64,000 bases of DNA. Source: Gentiana macrophylla (lineage: Eukaryota > Streptophyta > Magnoliopsida > Gentianales > Gentianaceae). This document shows positions 22,743 to 33,587 of the stretch, in pieces (the first letter of the stretch is position 1; the number at the start of each line of letters is the position of its first letter). The position numbers and the translations under genes were made by a program. Under the pieces are notes generated by a model, which did not search any database, was not told the DNA's origin, and saw only the letters and a program-made list of their open reading frames with translations. The stretch lies in contig JAOBSW010000261.1 in NCBI GenBank assembly GCA_026214975.1, positions 48,727 to 112,726 on the forward strand, read 5' to 3'.

Positions 22743-24510
22743 TGATTGAGGTCAAGTTAAATTATTAACTCGATGCCTAAATAACCACTAGCAAGTGAAC
22801 TAGGTTCAATCGCAGTATAGCTAGATAGAGTCGAGGTCGATCCCACAGAGAATCAGTTTGCGGATCCTAACTTAAATAGTCAACCTATTTATTTCGTTTG
22901 ACAAAGACGGTCTATGACCAACATAGGGTACAAGAAAAGAAAGACACACTCAAACATATAAACAAATAACATGTAAACAAATAACGTAATCAACTGCCCA
23001 ATTATAACCGTAATCATTTGGACCTAGACAATTTATATAACAACGAGACTTATCAACTATTAATCCGTTCATATCTGTTTTATATTGGCTACGGAGTCAT
23101 CCTTTAAAACTTGGCGTAGCACCGGTAGGTCACTAGATCTTTGTGATATTGTTACGTGACTTCGCCTTTTAAGTGCCTCCATCTCATATAACTCACACGC
23201 TTACGACTCTAAGGATGCCGATATTAACCGCACACCTCGCCGAGGCAACATTCCTATGGTTGAAGCGCACTTCCTAAACGATCACTCAAACTCTCGTCCA
23301 ACTAACAATTACCAAGTCATAGTCTCATGCTAGTTTACGATCTACGTATAAACAAGGTGCGCGCAATTCCCTAATATAAACCTACCTAGATAACGCTGAA
23401 CGTCCGTGAAGATCAATTCATAAGCCCACCTAAGAGTTTTATATTGGTATTTCATTTTCACACGTTTTAATTAAATTAAGCGAGTGACGTAGCCATAGCC
23501 ATACCTACTGAGATAACAGATTCAATTAAGCTAACCTAATCATAAAGACGTGACTGATTAACGGATGAAACAGAGCTAGAGACTCTCGGTCGACCGAATA
23601 GAGACACTCGGTCGACCGAGTGACACCTCTCGGTCACCCGAGTGCTTCACTCCCCAGATTACATCCATGAATATATTTCTCAGCGTTTCTCATACGAATC
23701 AGATTATATAGTGAATCATCAGGACATTATATAAATTAATCTAAATACACGTAAATTAAACACGTAGATTCATCCATAAATCGTAGGAAGAGGACGTGGG
23801 GTATGAGATCCTCATAGACAAGGCATCGCTACCTCCCTAACGTCATAGTCTAGATCTACATCATCTAGATATGAATAACTACTCAAACAATCAAAGCATA
23901 ATTAGGAAATTGATTACTAAAAGAAAACAAGAAGAAAAACTAGGGCTTACATGATTGCACTTTGACTCCTTCACAAGCCTAATGAATCCTTATTTGCTTA
24001 TATGTAAATATGAATTGATATTGGTGTATATATGTGTGTGTTCTAAAAATACAAAGACTTGTGTTTATATAGAGCTACGGCCCGACTTAAGAAAACCGAC
24101 TTAAATGCCGACACTCATCAACCCTAACCGCCTCGAACAATGTGCCGGACTTCTGCTGGACTTCAGCCCACTCGGTCGATCGAATGCATAGGCTCGGTCG
24201 ACCGAGCCTTGTATGCTTTTGGGCTTCCGTCTTTTTTTATGCATTGGGCTTTCGAACTTATGCGCAATCCATTAAAGCTTCTCCGAAGTCCATCCTTGCG
24301 CTCCCCAAATGAGTTACTACAAATATAGCATGAAATACTGATCTGTAACATCAAAAATATAATAAAACCTCCAAATACATAATAACTAAGCGTAACTCTC
24401 GGCATATGCAACTTAAGCGTATTACGACTTATTATTACTCTATTATAGCTTCTTTAAACTAGAATCGGGATAAAGACCATAGAATAATGGGCACAAAATG
24501 ACCGTTATGA
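22743..24510 (-). repeat. 3' LTR of the Athila-like element
   Basis: It runs from TGATTGAGGTC to ACCGTTATGA. The canonical end would be ...TTATCA; here it is TTATGA and in the partner TTATTA, one change each. On the minus strand a TATA box (CTATATAAAC) lies about 24060-24071. AAGTCGG boxes lie at 24080-24109. Palindromes CTCGGTCGACCGAG lie upstream (24171-24208) and downstream (23583-23640). Confidence 0.9.
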
Positions 24511-24523
24511 ACTACCCCACTTA
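24511..24523 (-). promoter_or_regulatory. Polypurine tract of the Athila-like element
   Basis: The minus strand reads TAAGTGGGGTAGT immediately before the 3' LTR start. This is purine-rich and in the expected place. Confidence 0.75.
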
Positions 24524-25937
24524 GCCTTTGATCGTCGATCAAAGTATTAATAAGTCATTCCTCATACAAGCAATTTCCAATGGTCACATTATACTAACTC
24601 AAGAAACTCGAATCAACTCATACCTCTATGCTCATCGGATATCCATTATCCACTATTCATCATGAATCGGTGTGTTGTGTGCATGTGCATTGAGTTTTAA
24701 ATATTCAGTAGCAAGATCAGAGTTTATGCAAACTTTGTAGTCTTAACCTACCAACTTTAGTATTCCCACTTCTTAAGCCTTTTAATTGTTGAAGCACTAG
24801 AATAATAAGCAAGAGCGTATCTATAGGGTTTTTGGACTTGGAGACCGAGTACTACTCAAAGCCTCTATGAAAGTAAATAAAATATTTCAATTTTCCATAT
24901 CTTCGAATACTACTAATCTCAAGGGAGAAAACTTTTTCGTATCCCCCTATCTTAGATCACATATAGCATCAAATATTAACACAAGCACAAGGCTACTTTG
25001 GTAACTTACTACAAGCCCAGTGTTTAACGTTTTGTTAAAACACAGGTACGTCTCAAGCTTATTACTCAGCTTTTGTGGCTAGAATTTGAGGAACACATCA
25101 GACGATAAATTTGACACTAGGTAAGCATAACCAATTATCTATGCAATGTACACATAATTTTTTCATTTTTATAATAAGCATAGTACAACTCGATTCATTT
25201 ATCGAATAATTGATAATAAACAACTACTCGCAACGGAAAGTATGAATATCATTAAGTTTACTAATCAATAAATCGTAGAAGTATAAAGTGATCACGTACT
25301 CATGAAATATGGTTTATTTCTTATTAAATACAATATTCGGGAACTTACCAAGGTAAATGTGATTCTAAGTTTAAAAGTTGTAATAATTTGGGTTTTTTTT
25401 AATTTATTATTATTATTACTCATTTTATCCATTATTTGACATATGGGAGTATGTGGAAGCTTATTTGCGCTAAGTGACTTGTACCCCCCACTTAAACCAT
25501 GCATTGTCCCCAATGTATAAAAATCGGAAAAAGAAAACAAACTGAGAAAATGAACTTAGCTCTGGATAAGCGTGGAAGTTAAACAAGTCTTGGGAATTCG
25601 GCAAAGTCTAACTGGCACAGGCATTGGCTGCTAGCAAGGCAGAAGAATAATCGCTGCAACATACATCTTAAACAAAGCTCGAAACTTGTTACATGATTAG
25701 TCCAAACAGTAATAATCAGAAAAAGGGACCGTAAAAGGGATAACAAATTCCTTAAACATTTTTAAGTCCATAAGTTAATGATTACATTTCAATATCTTTC
25801 AGCAAGTCCAAAACATTACATGAGTTTGAATTTAGGAAGTAGTGAAACTAACTCCATATAACACGACATACTAGTAGAAACCAGTCAAAATAAAAATACG
25901 TTAATCATAGGAAATGCAAATGCGGAAATAAAAATGC
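24524..25937 (-). other. Non-coding 3' internal part of the Athila-like element
   Basis: AT-rich sequence between the plant-transposon-protein ORF and the polypurine tract. I see no domain. The small frame at 25292-25540 is not supported by composition or motifs. Confidence 0.5.
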
Positions 25938-26917
25938 TTAATCCCAAAATCCTGGAGAATTGGGATCATAAGGACCATAAATAGGATTGAGTGGTGCTAG
26001 TTGCAAATTTTTCGGGCCGGCTTCGTCAGCATCGTCCTCGGGCTCCCCTGCTTGTTCTTGATCGTGGCTGTGAACTATAGGTGGCGCGACAGAATTTAAA
26101 GATAAGATAGGCATTGGCCCCATATAGGAATCGGTGCCTAACACTGGGCACTCGGCTCCCTCACAGAGTGTAGTAATTAGTGAACCAAAAGGTAAGGTGT
26201 GCCGAGGCTTGAGAGCATCGTCTGTCATTTCCTTGCGTATTAGTGCTCCCACGTTCACGGGCCATCCCATGTATAACCAATAAAGCAGCATGGCATGGGC
26301 ATAATAGACTGTAGATACATGCTTGGCCGGAAAGAGATTAGAACGGATAAGCCGATGAAGGCATTTATCCTCCCATCTCCTGAAATCGGGTTCCGCAAAT
26401 GTGCAGGCAACCTCTCCTATAGTCCATTCTATCCCCAGATAAGCACCAACTTCCTCCAACCAAGCATCGGACCTGTCAAATGTCACCATATACTCTGGCC
26501 CGTCCTCCGGGATATCCAGACCAAAATAAGCATTAAACGTTCCCGGAGAGATTACAATCGGCCGTCCACGAATGGTAACAATATTGGTATCGGGATGTAC
26601 GCGTAAATAAGCATAAAATTCCCTTACCCAATTGACGTTGACTCGGCCGGGGGTGCTACGACATCTCGCCACTGATAATGTTCCACCAATCCCAAAAGCT
26701 CATCTCCACAATTTTCCAAATCCGGGTCCTCGAGCTCGATGTGTAGGGCATTCGTGAAATGATTAATGAATGAAGTATATACCTCCCGACTCGCGAATTG
26801 TGGTACCCCATTAATTAATGGTATGTCCCCTTCAACTGCCACAAATTGAGTGGCTCTACGTCTCCTTGGTGGCATTCGGCGGACAAACAAACAAAGACAA
26901 AGAACGGGTGGCGGCAA
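25938..26917 (-). pseudogene. 'Putative plant transposon protein' ORF (PF20167-like), one frameshift
   Basis: The first frame (26917-26624) begins with an Arg-rich stretch MPPRRRRATQFVAVEGD and runs through FINHFTNALHIEL to LLGLVEHYQW. The second (26672-25938) continues with VNWVREFYAYLRVHPDTN, TIRGRPIVISPGTFNAYFGL, LIRSNLFPAKHVSTVYYAHA, LLYWLYMGWPVNVGALIRKE and FGSLITTLCEGAECPV. The REFYA, V-RG and F-SLIT-LC signatures and the NVG motif match the plant family named Transposase_32 / 'putative plant transposon protein', common in retrotransposons; its function is unknown. The two frames overlap by 49 nt, so one indel near 26640-26670 breaks a protein of about 325 residues. The C-terminus is acidic (EPEDDADEAG). 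Palindromes lie directly 5' of the start (26924-26962). Confidence 0.8.
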
Positions 26918-27857
26918 AGGTGACTCTCGGTCGACCGAGAGTAATCACTCGGTTGACCGAGTGCTGATTTCGATCTGGAGTGGTGGCTAATCAAATGTTT
27001 CTGGCTCTGTATCTTCCCTTTGGTGAGTTGGCGATCGGAAAAATTTAATGACTCTTTTTGCGATTAAAAAATGGAAAAGTGAGTGAAATGGTGTAATGGA
27101 TGAAGATTTTCAAAATACTCCCATTTTATTTCTACAAGGATTTGGGGGAGAATGGTAGATGGAGAAGAGGATGAAGAAAATGGAGAAGGCGATGAGTGGG
27201 TTAAATAGAAAAAAGGGAAATTGAAAAGTGAATGTGATTGGTGGATAAGGATGGTTGGGGATTGATGATGTGTAAAGGTGGAATTTGAAAGTTTAAATTG
27301 AAAGAATAAATAAATTGGGAAGAGGGAAAGGTGAATGGTTGGGAAGTGGGAAAGGTGACGGGGGATATGTAGAAATAAATGGTTTTGACCATTTAATTTT
27401 GACACACCGGAAATTAACTACAACATATAACCATGTCAAAACTATTATTTCACTTTTTCAATTCCTACCGCAAAATTATCCCACCCGACAAGTTGTCCCA
27501 AGCACAAAAAAAATCTCATTCTTTTCATAAATAAATCAAACAATCTGGCCTACATCATTTGTAAAATAACGCATTCTTATTTCCTCAATCAACATTTTCT
27601 TTTTTACAGAGACTTGGTTACTACACTCTATTTCACGTAAAAACGATTCGAATAAAAAAAAGATTTTTGCACATCCTTAACTTAGCAGTCGTCGGAACAC
27701 GGCAAAAAAAAAACTCCTTATCGTTTCACGCTACTTTTATTTAAAAGAGAATAAAATAAAATGATAAAATAAAAATAGTTCTCTGATTTAAGTCGGTAGC
27801 TCGACTTTCCAAAAATCATCACCTTCTACTTAACTCGCTCTTGGCTTGCCTGAGTTT
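26918..27857 (-). other. Low-complexity spacer of the Athila-like element
   Basis: Lies between the protease ORF and the plant-transposon-protein ORF. The 113-residue frame at 27064-27405 is rich in H, S, F and P from an A/G-biased strand and is not a credible gene. Two palindromes, CTCGGTCGACCGAG and CTCGGTTGACCGAG, lie at 26924-26962. Confidence 0.5.
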
Positions 27858-28691
27858 TCACCAGTTAGCCTTTACCGAAAATGTCTTGCTGTCCTTTTGC
27901 ACGAGTGCTTTTCCGCGAGATGTGAGTCCAATGAAAAGACAGTCGAACTGTCCATCCAAGCAAGCTCCAACTTTCGTGATTGTCTCAGAACTAGATGAGC
28001 TCTCTTTAGCGTGAACTCTACGGATTCGTTTCTTTGTTTGCTTCCTTCTAGCCTTAGGTCTGGAGAAAGGCAGGCCTTCAGGATTATGATTTTCTAGAAT
28101 AGGGGCAGGCTCGACAGCCTTCTCACGACTCAGAACTGTAAGGGTCTCATCTCTTTCTTCTATCTCGTCATCAACACTTTTTTCTAGGTCCGGAGTCAAA
28201 TCTGGTTTCGAACTACCACCTCCTATAACATTCACGCTCACCGGACTAGGGAAATCTGGATTCCTCGTCCCATAGATCTCAGAACCCTTAGCATCGAAAA
28301 ATGTAATCTCACGCCTGGACATACGAATTAGGGCTCTAGAAGTATTGATAAAGGCTCTCCCTAAAATCATAAGGCAGTGAGGGTGCTCATCTATATCCAT
28401 AACAACTATATCTATCTTAAACCTGAGCTGTCCTATGCAAATGAACATATTATACATATTTCCAGACATGATCGTTCTGGTCCTATCTGCAAATCTAACT
28501 TGCAACGGAGTATTCGTGGGGGTAAGGATTAGATTTCTCTCACAAAAACTCTTCGGGAAAATGTTCAGACTCGAGCCAGAATCTATCAAAGCCAACCCTA
28601 GGCATGTTCCTTCTAAGGTAACCTCTACCATAAATGCTCCTGGGTCATCTAGTTTCGCATCAACCGAGCCGTTCTCAATATCTATTTGCAT
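27858..28691 (-). CDS. Athila-type retropepsin-like aspartic protease (277 aa frame)
   Basis: A retroviral-type aspartic protease would process the gag polyprotein in the particle. The core is LGLALIDSGSSLNIFPKSFC, with the catalytic D-S-G at residues 37-39. LQVRFADRTRTIMSGNMYN and a second conserved block, LMILGRAFINTSRALI (ILGR at about 109-112), follow. This matches the single-domain protease of Athila elements. Residues 150-277 are charged with no recognised domain, and no reverse transcriptase follows, unlike in a complete element. It overlaps the upstream gag-like frame by 10 nt in another frame. HMSRRC in that frame and IDIENG here read as one sequence across the break, so a 1-nt indel probably split a gag-pro ORF. 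Confidence 0.8.
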   Translation of the reverse strand: MQIDIENGSVDAKLDDPGAFMVEVTLEGTCLGLALIDSGSSLNIFPKSFCERNLILTPTNTPLQVRFADRTRTIMSGNMYNMFICIGQLRFKIDIVVMDIDEHPHCLMILGRAFINTSRALIRMSRREITFFDAKGSEIYGTRNPDFPSPVSVNVIGGGSSKPDLTPDLEKSVDDEIEERDETLTVLSREKAVEPAPILENHNPEGLPFSRPKARRKQTKKRIRRVHAKESSSSSETITKVGACLDGQFDCLFIGLTSRGKALVQKDSKTFSVKANW

Positions 28692-28927
28692 CTACGGGAC
28701 ATATGACTATATAGGCGATTTAGGTCTATGCTAACCTCAGAATCAGATTCTATATCTGACATGTGATGCATGTAGTCATATCTTGAGTCTGAATCTGAAG
28801 AAATCTCTTCAGGATTTAACTTGGACATACCTCTGTATATGTAAGCTTCTTTAGACTCTTTTGTCTTCTTAGCTTCTTGAATTATTGCCTTCATCTTTGC
28901 TATTCTCTCCTTGAGTTTAGGTGTCAA
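28682..28927 (-). CDS. Gag-like N-terminal frame of the Athila-like element
   Basis: 81 residues: a Lys/Glu-rich helix (KERIAKMKAIIQEAKKTKES), then an acidic serine-rich part (EEISSDSDSRYDYMHHMSDI), ending YSHMSRRCK. There is no retrotrans_gag domain and no zinc knuckle, so it is far smaller than a real Athila gag. It most likely represents the part of the gag-protease ORF just upstream of the protease, separated from it by a 1-nt frameshift at about 28685. Confidence 0.5.
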   Translation of the reverse strand: MTPKLKERIAKMKAIIQEAKKTKESKEAYIYRGMSKLNPEEISSDSDSRYDYMHHMSDIESDSEVSIDLNRLYSHMSRRCK

Positions 28928-29227
28928 CGGTTTTCTTGGTGTGGTTTTGGTTCATAGCACCAAGACTTCTTTTCCTCGAACCTCAGAAGACTGATGTGAT
29001 GACATTTTTCTAAACAGTTCGCTTGAGTGATTCCTTCTGATTAGCTGCATCATAAGAAAAACAACAAACGGTCATTGAACTAACAGGCAGTATAATTTTT
29101 CATACTGCTGCTAGGCTTATAACCTACTAACTGAATCACAGGGGGAAAACAACAATCAGAAAATATAAAACAAATAATGGGCTCGGTTGACCGAGTGATA
29201 ACGTTCGGTCGACCGAACATACAGATA

Positions 29228-29228
29228 G

Positions 29229-29311
<83 letters not shown>
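29228..29311. repeat. (AT)n microsatellite
   Basis: About 40 AT dinucleotides in a row within the 5' leader of the Athila-like element. The length is likely unstable between copies and hard to sequence exactly. Confidence 0.97.
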
Positions 29312-29313
<2 letters not shown>

Positions 29314-29373
29314 AAATAAAGCGAAAAACGAAATAAATAAGTAGATTATTTAAGCGGTTGGACCATTGATTCT

Positions 29374-29388
29374 CCGGCAACGGCGCCA
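29374..29388 (-). promoter_or_regulatory. Primer-binding site (tRNA-Asp type)
   Basis: The minus strand reads TGGCGCCGTTGCCGG six bases after the 5' LTR. It matches the complement of the tRNA-Asp 3' end (CCCCGGCAACGGCGCCA), the primer typical of Athila-type elements. Confidence 0.88.
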
Positions 29389-29394
29389 AAAACT

Positions 29395-31162
29395 TGATTG
29401 AGGTCAAGTTAAATTATTAACTCGATGCCTAAATAACCACTAGCAAGTGAACTAGGTTCAATCGCAATATAGCTAGATAGAGTCGAGGTCGATCCCACAG
29501 AGAATCAATTTGCGGATCCTAACTTAAATAGTCAACCAATTTATTTCGTTTGACAAAGACGGTCTACGACCAACATAGGGTACGAGAAAGGAAAGACACA
29601 CTCAAACATATAAACAAATAACATGTAAACAAATAACGTAATCATCTGCCCAATTATAACCGTAATCATTTGGACCTAGACAATTTATATAACAACGAGA
29701 CTTATCAACTATTAATCCGTTCATATATGTTTATATTGGCTACGGGAGTCATCCTCTAAAACTTGACGTAGCACCGGTAGGTCACTAGATCACTGTGATA
29801 TTGTTACGTGACTTCGCCTTTTAAGTGCCTCCATCTCATATAACTCACACGCTTACGACTCTAAGGATGCCGATATTAACCATACACCTCGTCTGAGCAA
29901 CATTCCTATGGTTGGCGTGCATCTTCTAAACGATCACTCAAACTCTCGTCCAACTAACAATTACCAAGTCATAGTCTCATGCTAGTTTACGATCTACGTA
30001 TAAACAAGGTTCCTGCATTTCCCTAATATAAACCTACCTAGATAACGCTGAACGTCCGTGAAGATCAATTCATAAGCCCACCTAAGAGTTTTATATTGGT
30101 ATTTCCTTTTCACACGTTTTAATTAAACTAAGCGAGTGACGTAGCCATAGCCATACCTACTGAGATAACAGATTCAATTAAGCTAACCTAATCATAAAGA
30201 CGTGACTGATTAATGGATGAAACAGAGCTAGAGACTCTCGGTCGACCGAATAGAGACACTCGGTCGACCGAGTGACACCTCTCGGTCACCCGAGTGCTTC
30301 ACTCCCCAGATTACATCCCTGAATATATTTCTCAGCGTTTCTCATACGAATCGGATTATATAGTGAATCATCAGGACATTATATAAATTAATGTAAATAC
30401 ACGTAAATTAAACACGTAGATTCATCCATAAATCGTAGGAAGAGGACGTAGGGTATGAGATCCTCATAGACAAGGCATCGCCACCTCCCTAACGTCATAG
30501 CCTAGATCTACATCATCTAGATATGAATAACTACTCAAACAATCAAAGCATAATTAGGAAATTGATTACTAAAAGAAAACAAGAAGAAAAACTAGGGCTT
30601 ACATGATTGCACCCCCAGCTCCTTCACAAGCCTAATGAATCCTTATTTTCTTATATGTAAATATGATTGATATTGGTGTATATATGTGTGTGTTCTAAAA
30701 AATACAAAGACTTGTGTTTATATAGAGCTACAGCCGACTTAAGAAAACCGACTTAAATGCCGACACTACTGAACCCTAACCGCCTCGAACAATGTGCCGG
30801 ACTTCTGTTGGACTTCAGGCCCACTCGGTCGACCGAATGCATAGGCTCGGTCGACCGAGCCTTGTATGCTTTTGGGCTTCCGTCTTTTTATGCATTGGGC
30901 TTTCTGAACTTGTCTGCAATCCATTAAAGCTTCTCCGAAGTCCATCCTTGCGCTCCCCAATGAGTTACTACAAATATAGCATGAAATGCAGTCTATAACA
31001 TCAAATAATATAATAAAACCTCCAAATACATAATAACGAATCGTAACTCTCGGCATATGCAACTTAAGCGTATTACGACTTATTATTACTCTATTATAGC
31101 TTCTTTAAACTAGAATTGGGGATAAAGACCATAGAATAATGGGCACAAAATGACCGTTATTA
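29395..31162 (-). repeat. 5' LTR of the Athila-like element
   Basis: Same length as 22743-24510 and very similar throughout, including the palindromes (30236-30295 and 30823-30860) and TATA region. The adjacent primer-binding site marks it as the 5' LTR. Confidence 0.92.
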
Positions 31163-31798
31163 GTCATACACATGACACCTAAATAATAACAAGAATATAC
31201 CTAGTACCCTAACTACAAGGGCAGGGAGCCCCGTCATAGACCTAAGGGCCGATGAGTCCTCATGAAGGAAGGCTGTTTAGGTCATCCCCCCAATCCACCC
31301 AGGTCAGTCAGGACAGGGAAGGGGTAGACCTACTTAGCTCGGTCGAATCGACCTTATCGTCTCACCACAGGTCGGCTAGAGAGCAATAATAATAATCAAT
31401 TATACGAGAATTATGGAAAGAACCCTAAGCCTTAAAGGCTCTGATCCTTATCAATTAATACGGATATCTGAATGCCAAGGTTATCTCCAAAAATCAAGGG
31501 ATGATCCTAGAATTATCCTATACTTGAATAACACGGTGAAAGAGTCCACCATAGACACGGCCCATACAGGCCTAGGGCACAATCGCCCCCTCATAAAAAC
31601 GTTCACAAAGAACTACGACAGACTTGATTCCAACCTACGCTTTGGATACGTAGGCACCCTGGTGATTACCCCATGCTCAGTCTATAATCCCCCAAAAAAC
31701 CACCATTTGTTCCTATTGTTCTTGTTCTATTGCCCTTCAACCAATTACCACTAGATTAAACGGCCCGTGTTTGATACCCGATGAATTTTGTGTCGTCA
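31163..31798 (+). repeat. Tat 3' LTR, second part
   Basis: Continues the LTR begun at 22709, after the GTCAT duplication. It ends ATTTTGTGTCGTCA; TGACGA at the start and TCGTCA at the end are perfect inverted termini. Excluding the insertion, the LTR is about 665 bp. The 113-residue frame at 31413-31754 within it has no supporting signature. Confidence 0.7.
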
Positions 31799-31804
31799 GC
31801 CAAA

Positions 31805-32129
31805 TGATCACTTTTATGGAAGAGATAATTTTTGGGAAAACTTAAGAATTTCATTGATGGATCAAACATATATATACAAGTAGTAATAAACTACCTACTA
31901 GTCCACGTCCTATAAATAGGAAACATGGGATCATGGCCTCAATCTAAAATAACTACTCACAATCTTCCTATAAGCAATGAATCATGGAATCATGGCTATA
32001 AGCCATCACACCTACTCTAATAATGAGAAGTATGCTGAAACTTGAAATTCACTTGGCTAACATAGCCGTAGGTAATTAAAACAACTAATTAAAGCTTAAT
32101 CATAATAATTAATATAATATTTTCTAACA
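31805..32129 (-). repeat. 3' LTR of the Copia element
   Basis: Begins TGATCACTTTTATGG and ends TTTTCTAACA. Its pair is at 36226-36552. Confidence 0.9.
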
Positions 32130-32144
32130 TTCCTTCCCTTAAGC

Positions 32145-32690
32145 TGAGCTGGCAGTTCAGATTACTTCACACATGCCAAGCTTTCCTCTGAGCTTCAAAA
32201 ATTTATCCCACTTGAGTCCTTTAGTCATTATATCAGCTATTTGATCTTCACTCCTACAATGTTGCAACTCAATGATCCCTTCTGCACATAGGTCTTTCAG
32301 GAAATGATACTTCACATCTATGTGCTTGCTTCTATTGTTTAATACTGGATTCTTGGATAGCTTGATAGTTGAACTATTATCACAGTACATAATACTCCCA
32401 GTCTGCTAAACTTGACCTAGAACTTTCAGCATCCTCCTTAACCATATTAGCTGGCATAAACAGTGTGCTGTTGCAACAAACTCTGCTTCAGTTGTGGACA
32501 AAGTGACTATTGGTTGCTTCTTTGAGGACCAACTGATAGCACTTCTTCCATACATAAACACAAAACCTTAATTATCACTGTCATCAATGTCTCCTGCATA
32601 ATCACTGTCAGAGTATCCAGTCAGCCGAGCCTTCTCTGCTGAACCATACCTGATGCCAAGATTGATGGTTCTATTCAAGTATCTTAGAAT
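32145..32690 (-). pseudogene. Copia RNase H (from the 31805-36552 element)
   Basis: The last intact frame (32390-32157) reads MYCDNSSTIKLSKNPVLNNR, SKHIDVKYHFLKDLCAEGII and RSEDQIADIMTKGLKWDKF, the usual Copia RNase H end. Upstream (32400-32690), other frames give remnants of the serine/glutamate-rich STEAE region and of a SDSDYAGD-like stretch, with stops. Confidence 0.8.
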
Positions 32691-32699
32691 CCTGTTCAC

Positions 32700-33560
32700 T
32701 TAGTTTAAGTGGTCTGCTGAGGGTGACTCCATGTATCTGCTTGCTACACTTACAACATACATAATGTCAGGTCTTGTTGCTGTCAAGTATAAAAGACACC
32801 CTATCATTTGTTTGTATAAGGTGGAATTCACCTTACTACATATTCCTTCTTTGCTAAGTTTCACACCAGTTTCACATGGTGTAAGTGCTGGATTGCTATC
32901 CTTCATCCCAAACCTGCGGAGAATTTCAGATACATACTTCTTTTGAGAAATTAGTATGCCTGACTCAGTCTGTTGAACCTCAATGCCTAAAAAATATTGC
33001 ATTAGCCCCATATCTGTCATGCTAAATTTGTTCTTCATTACCTCCTGGAACTCTGTTATCATGTTGAGTTACGCAATCAGCATCCACATACAAGGTTGGT
33101 TCGTATGGACACCTTGTGACACTTTCCTTCACAAAATAAGAATCAATATAGCTGTATCAAGCCCTTGGGGCTTGCTTGAGTCCATATGAGGCTTTGATAA
33201 GCCTGTACACTTTGCTTTCTGCTATATTTTTCACATAACCTTATGACTGATCCACATATACTTCTTCTTCCAGCTGAACCTTCAAAAAGGCTGACTTCAC
33301 ATCCATTTGATGTACTTTCCAATGTTTTTGAGCAGCCAAGGATAGTACAAGTCTTATAGTTTCCATCCTTGCTATTGGGGCAAACACTTCATTGTAGTCA
33401 ATCTCATACTCTTGCTTGTTTCCTTTGGCTACCAGTCTAGCCTTATACTTGCTGACTTTGCCATCTTCATTCCATTTTGTCTTATAGATCCATTTGACAC
33501 AAGTAGTCTTATGTCCTTTGGTAGATCTGTAAGAGTCTAAGTCTGATTCCTTTCAATGGC
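32700..33560 (-). pseudogene. Copia reverse transcriptase (from the 31805-36552 element)
   Basis: In order on the minus strand: KARLVAKGNKQEYEIDYNEV, FAPIARMETIRLVLSLAAQK, HWKVHQMDVKSAFLKVQLEE, then a damaged catalytic area with only TLYVDADC of the YVDD region. After that comes the intact frame 33062-32700, with FSMTDMGLMQYFLGIEVQQT, ILRRFGMKDSNPALTPCETG and YLTATRPDIMYVVSVASRYM. This is the standard Copia RT. Stops and frame changes near 33060-33250 inactivate it. Confidence 0.85.
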
Positions 33561-33587
33561 TGTGATTTCTTCATCCATAGCATGTCT

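Larger units (their letters stand above)
22743..31162 (-). mobile_element. Non-autonomous Athila-like LTR retrotransposon
   Basis: Two LTRs of 1768 bp (22743-24510 and 29395-31162) are flanked by the perfect duplication GTCAT (22738-22742 and 31163-31167). A tRNA-Asp-type primer-binding site lies left of the right LTR and a polypurine tract lies right of the left LTR, so the element reads on the minus strand. Internally it holds a short gag-like frame, an Athila-style aspartic protease and, separately, a 'putative plant transposon protein' ORF. No reverse transcriptase, RNase H or integrase is present, so it needs a helper. The LTRs look very similar, suggesting a fairly recent insertion. Confidence 0.92.

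Noticed and set aside
27064..27405. 113-residue frame rich in His, Ser, Phe and Pro
   Set aside because: It reflects strand-biased low-complexity sequence; overlapping frames are open on both strands.
31413..31754. 113-residue plus-strand frame
   Set aside because: It lies entirely in the Tat 3' LTR and has no signature.
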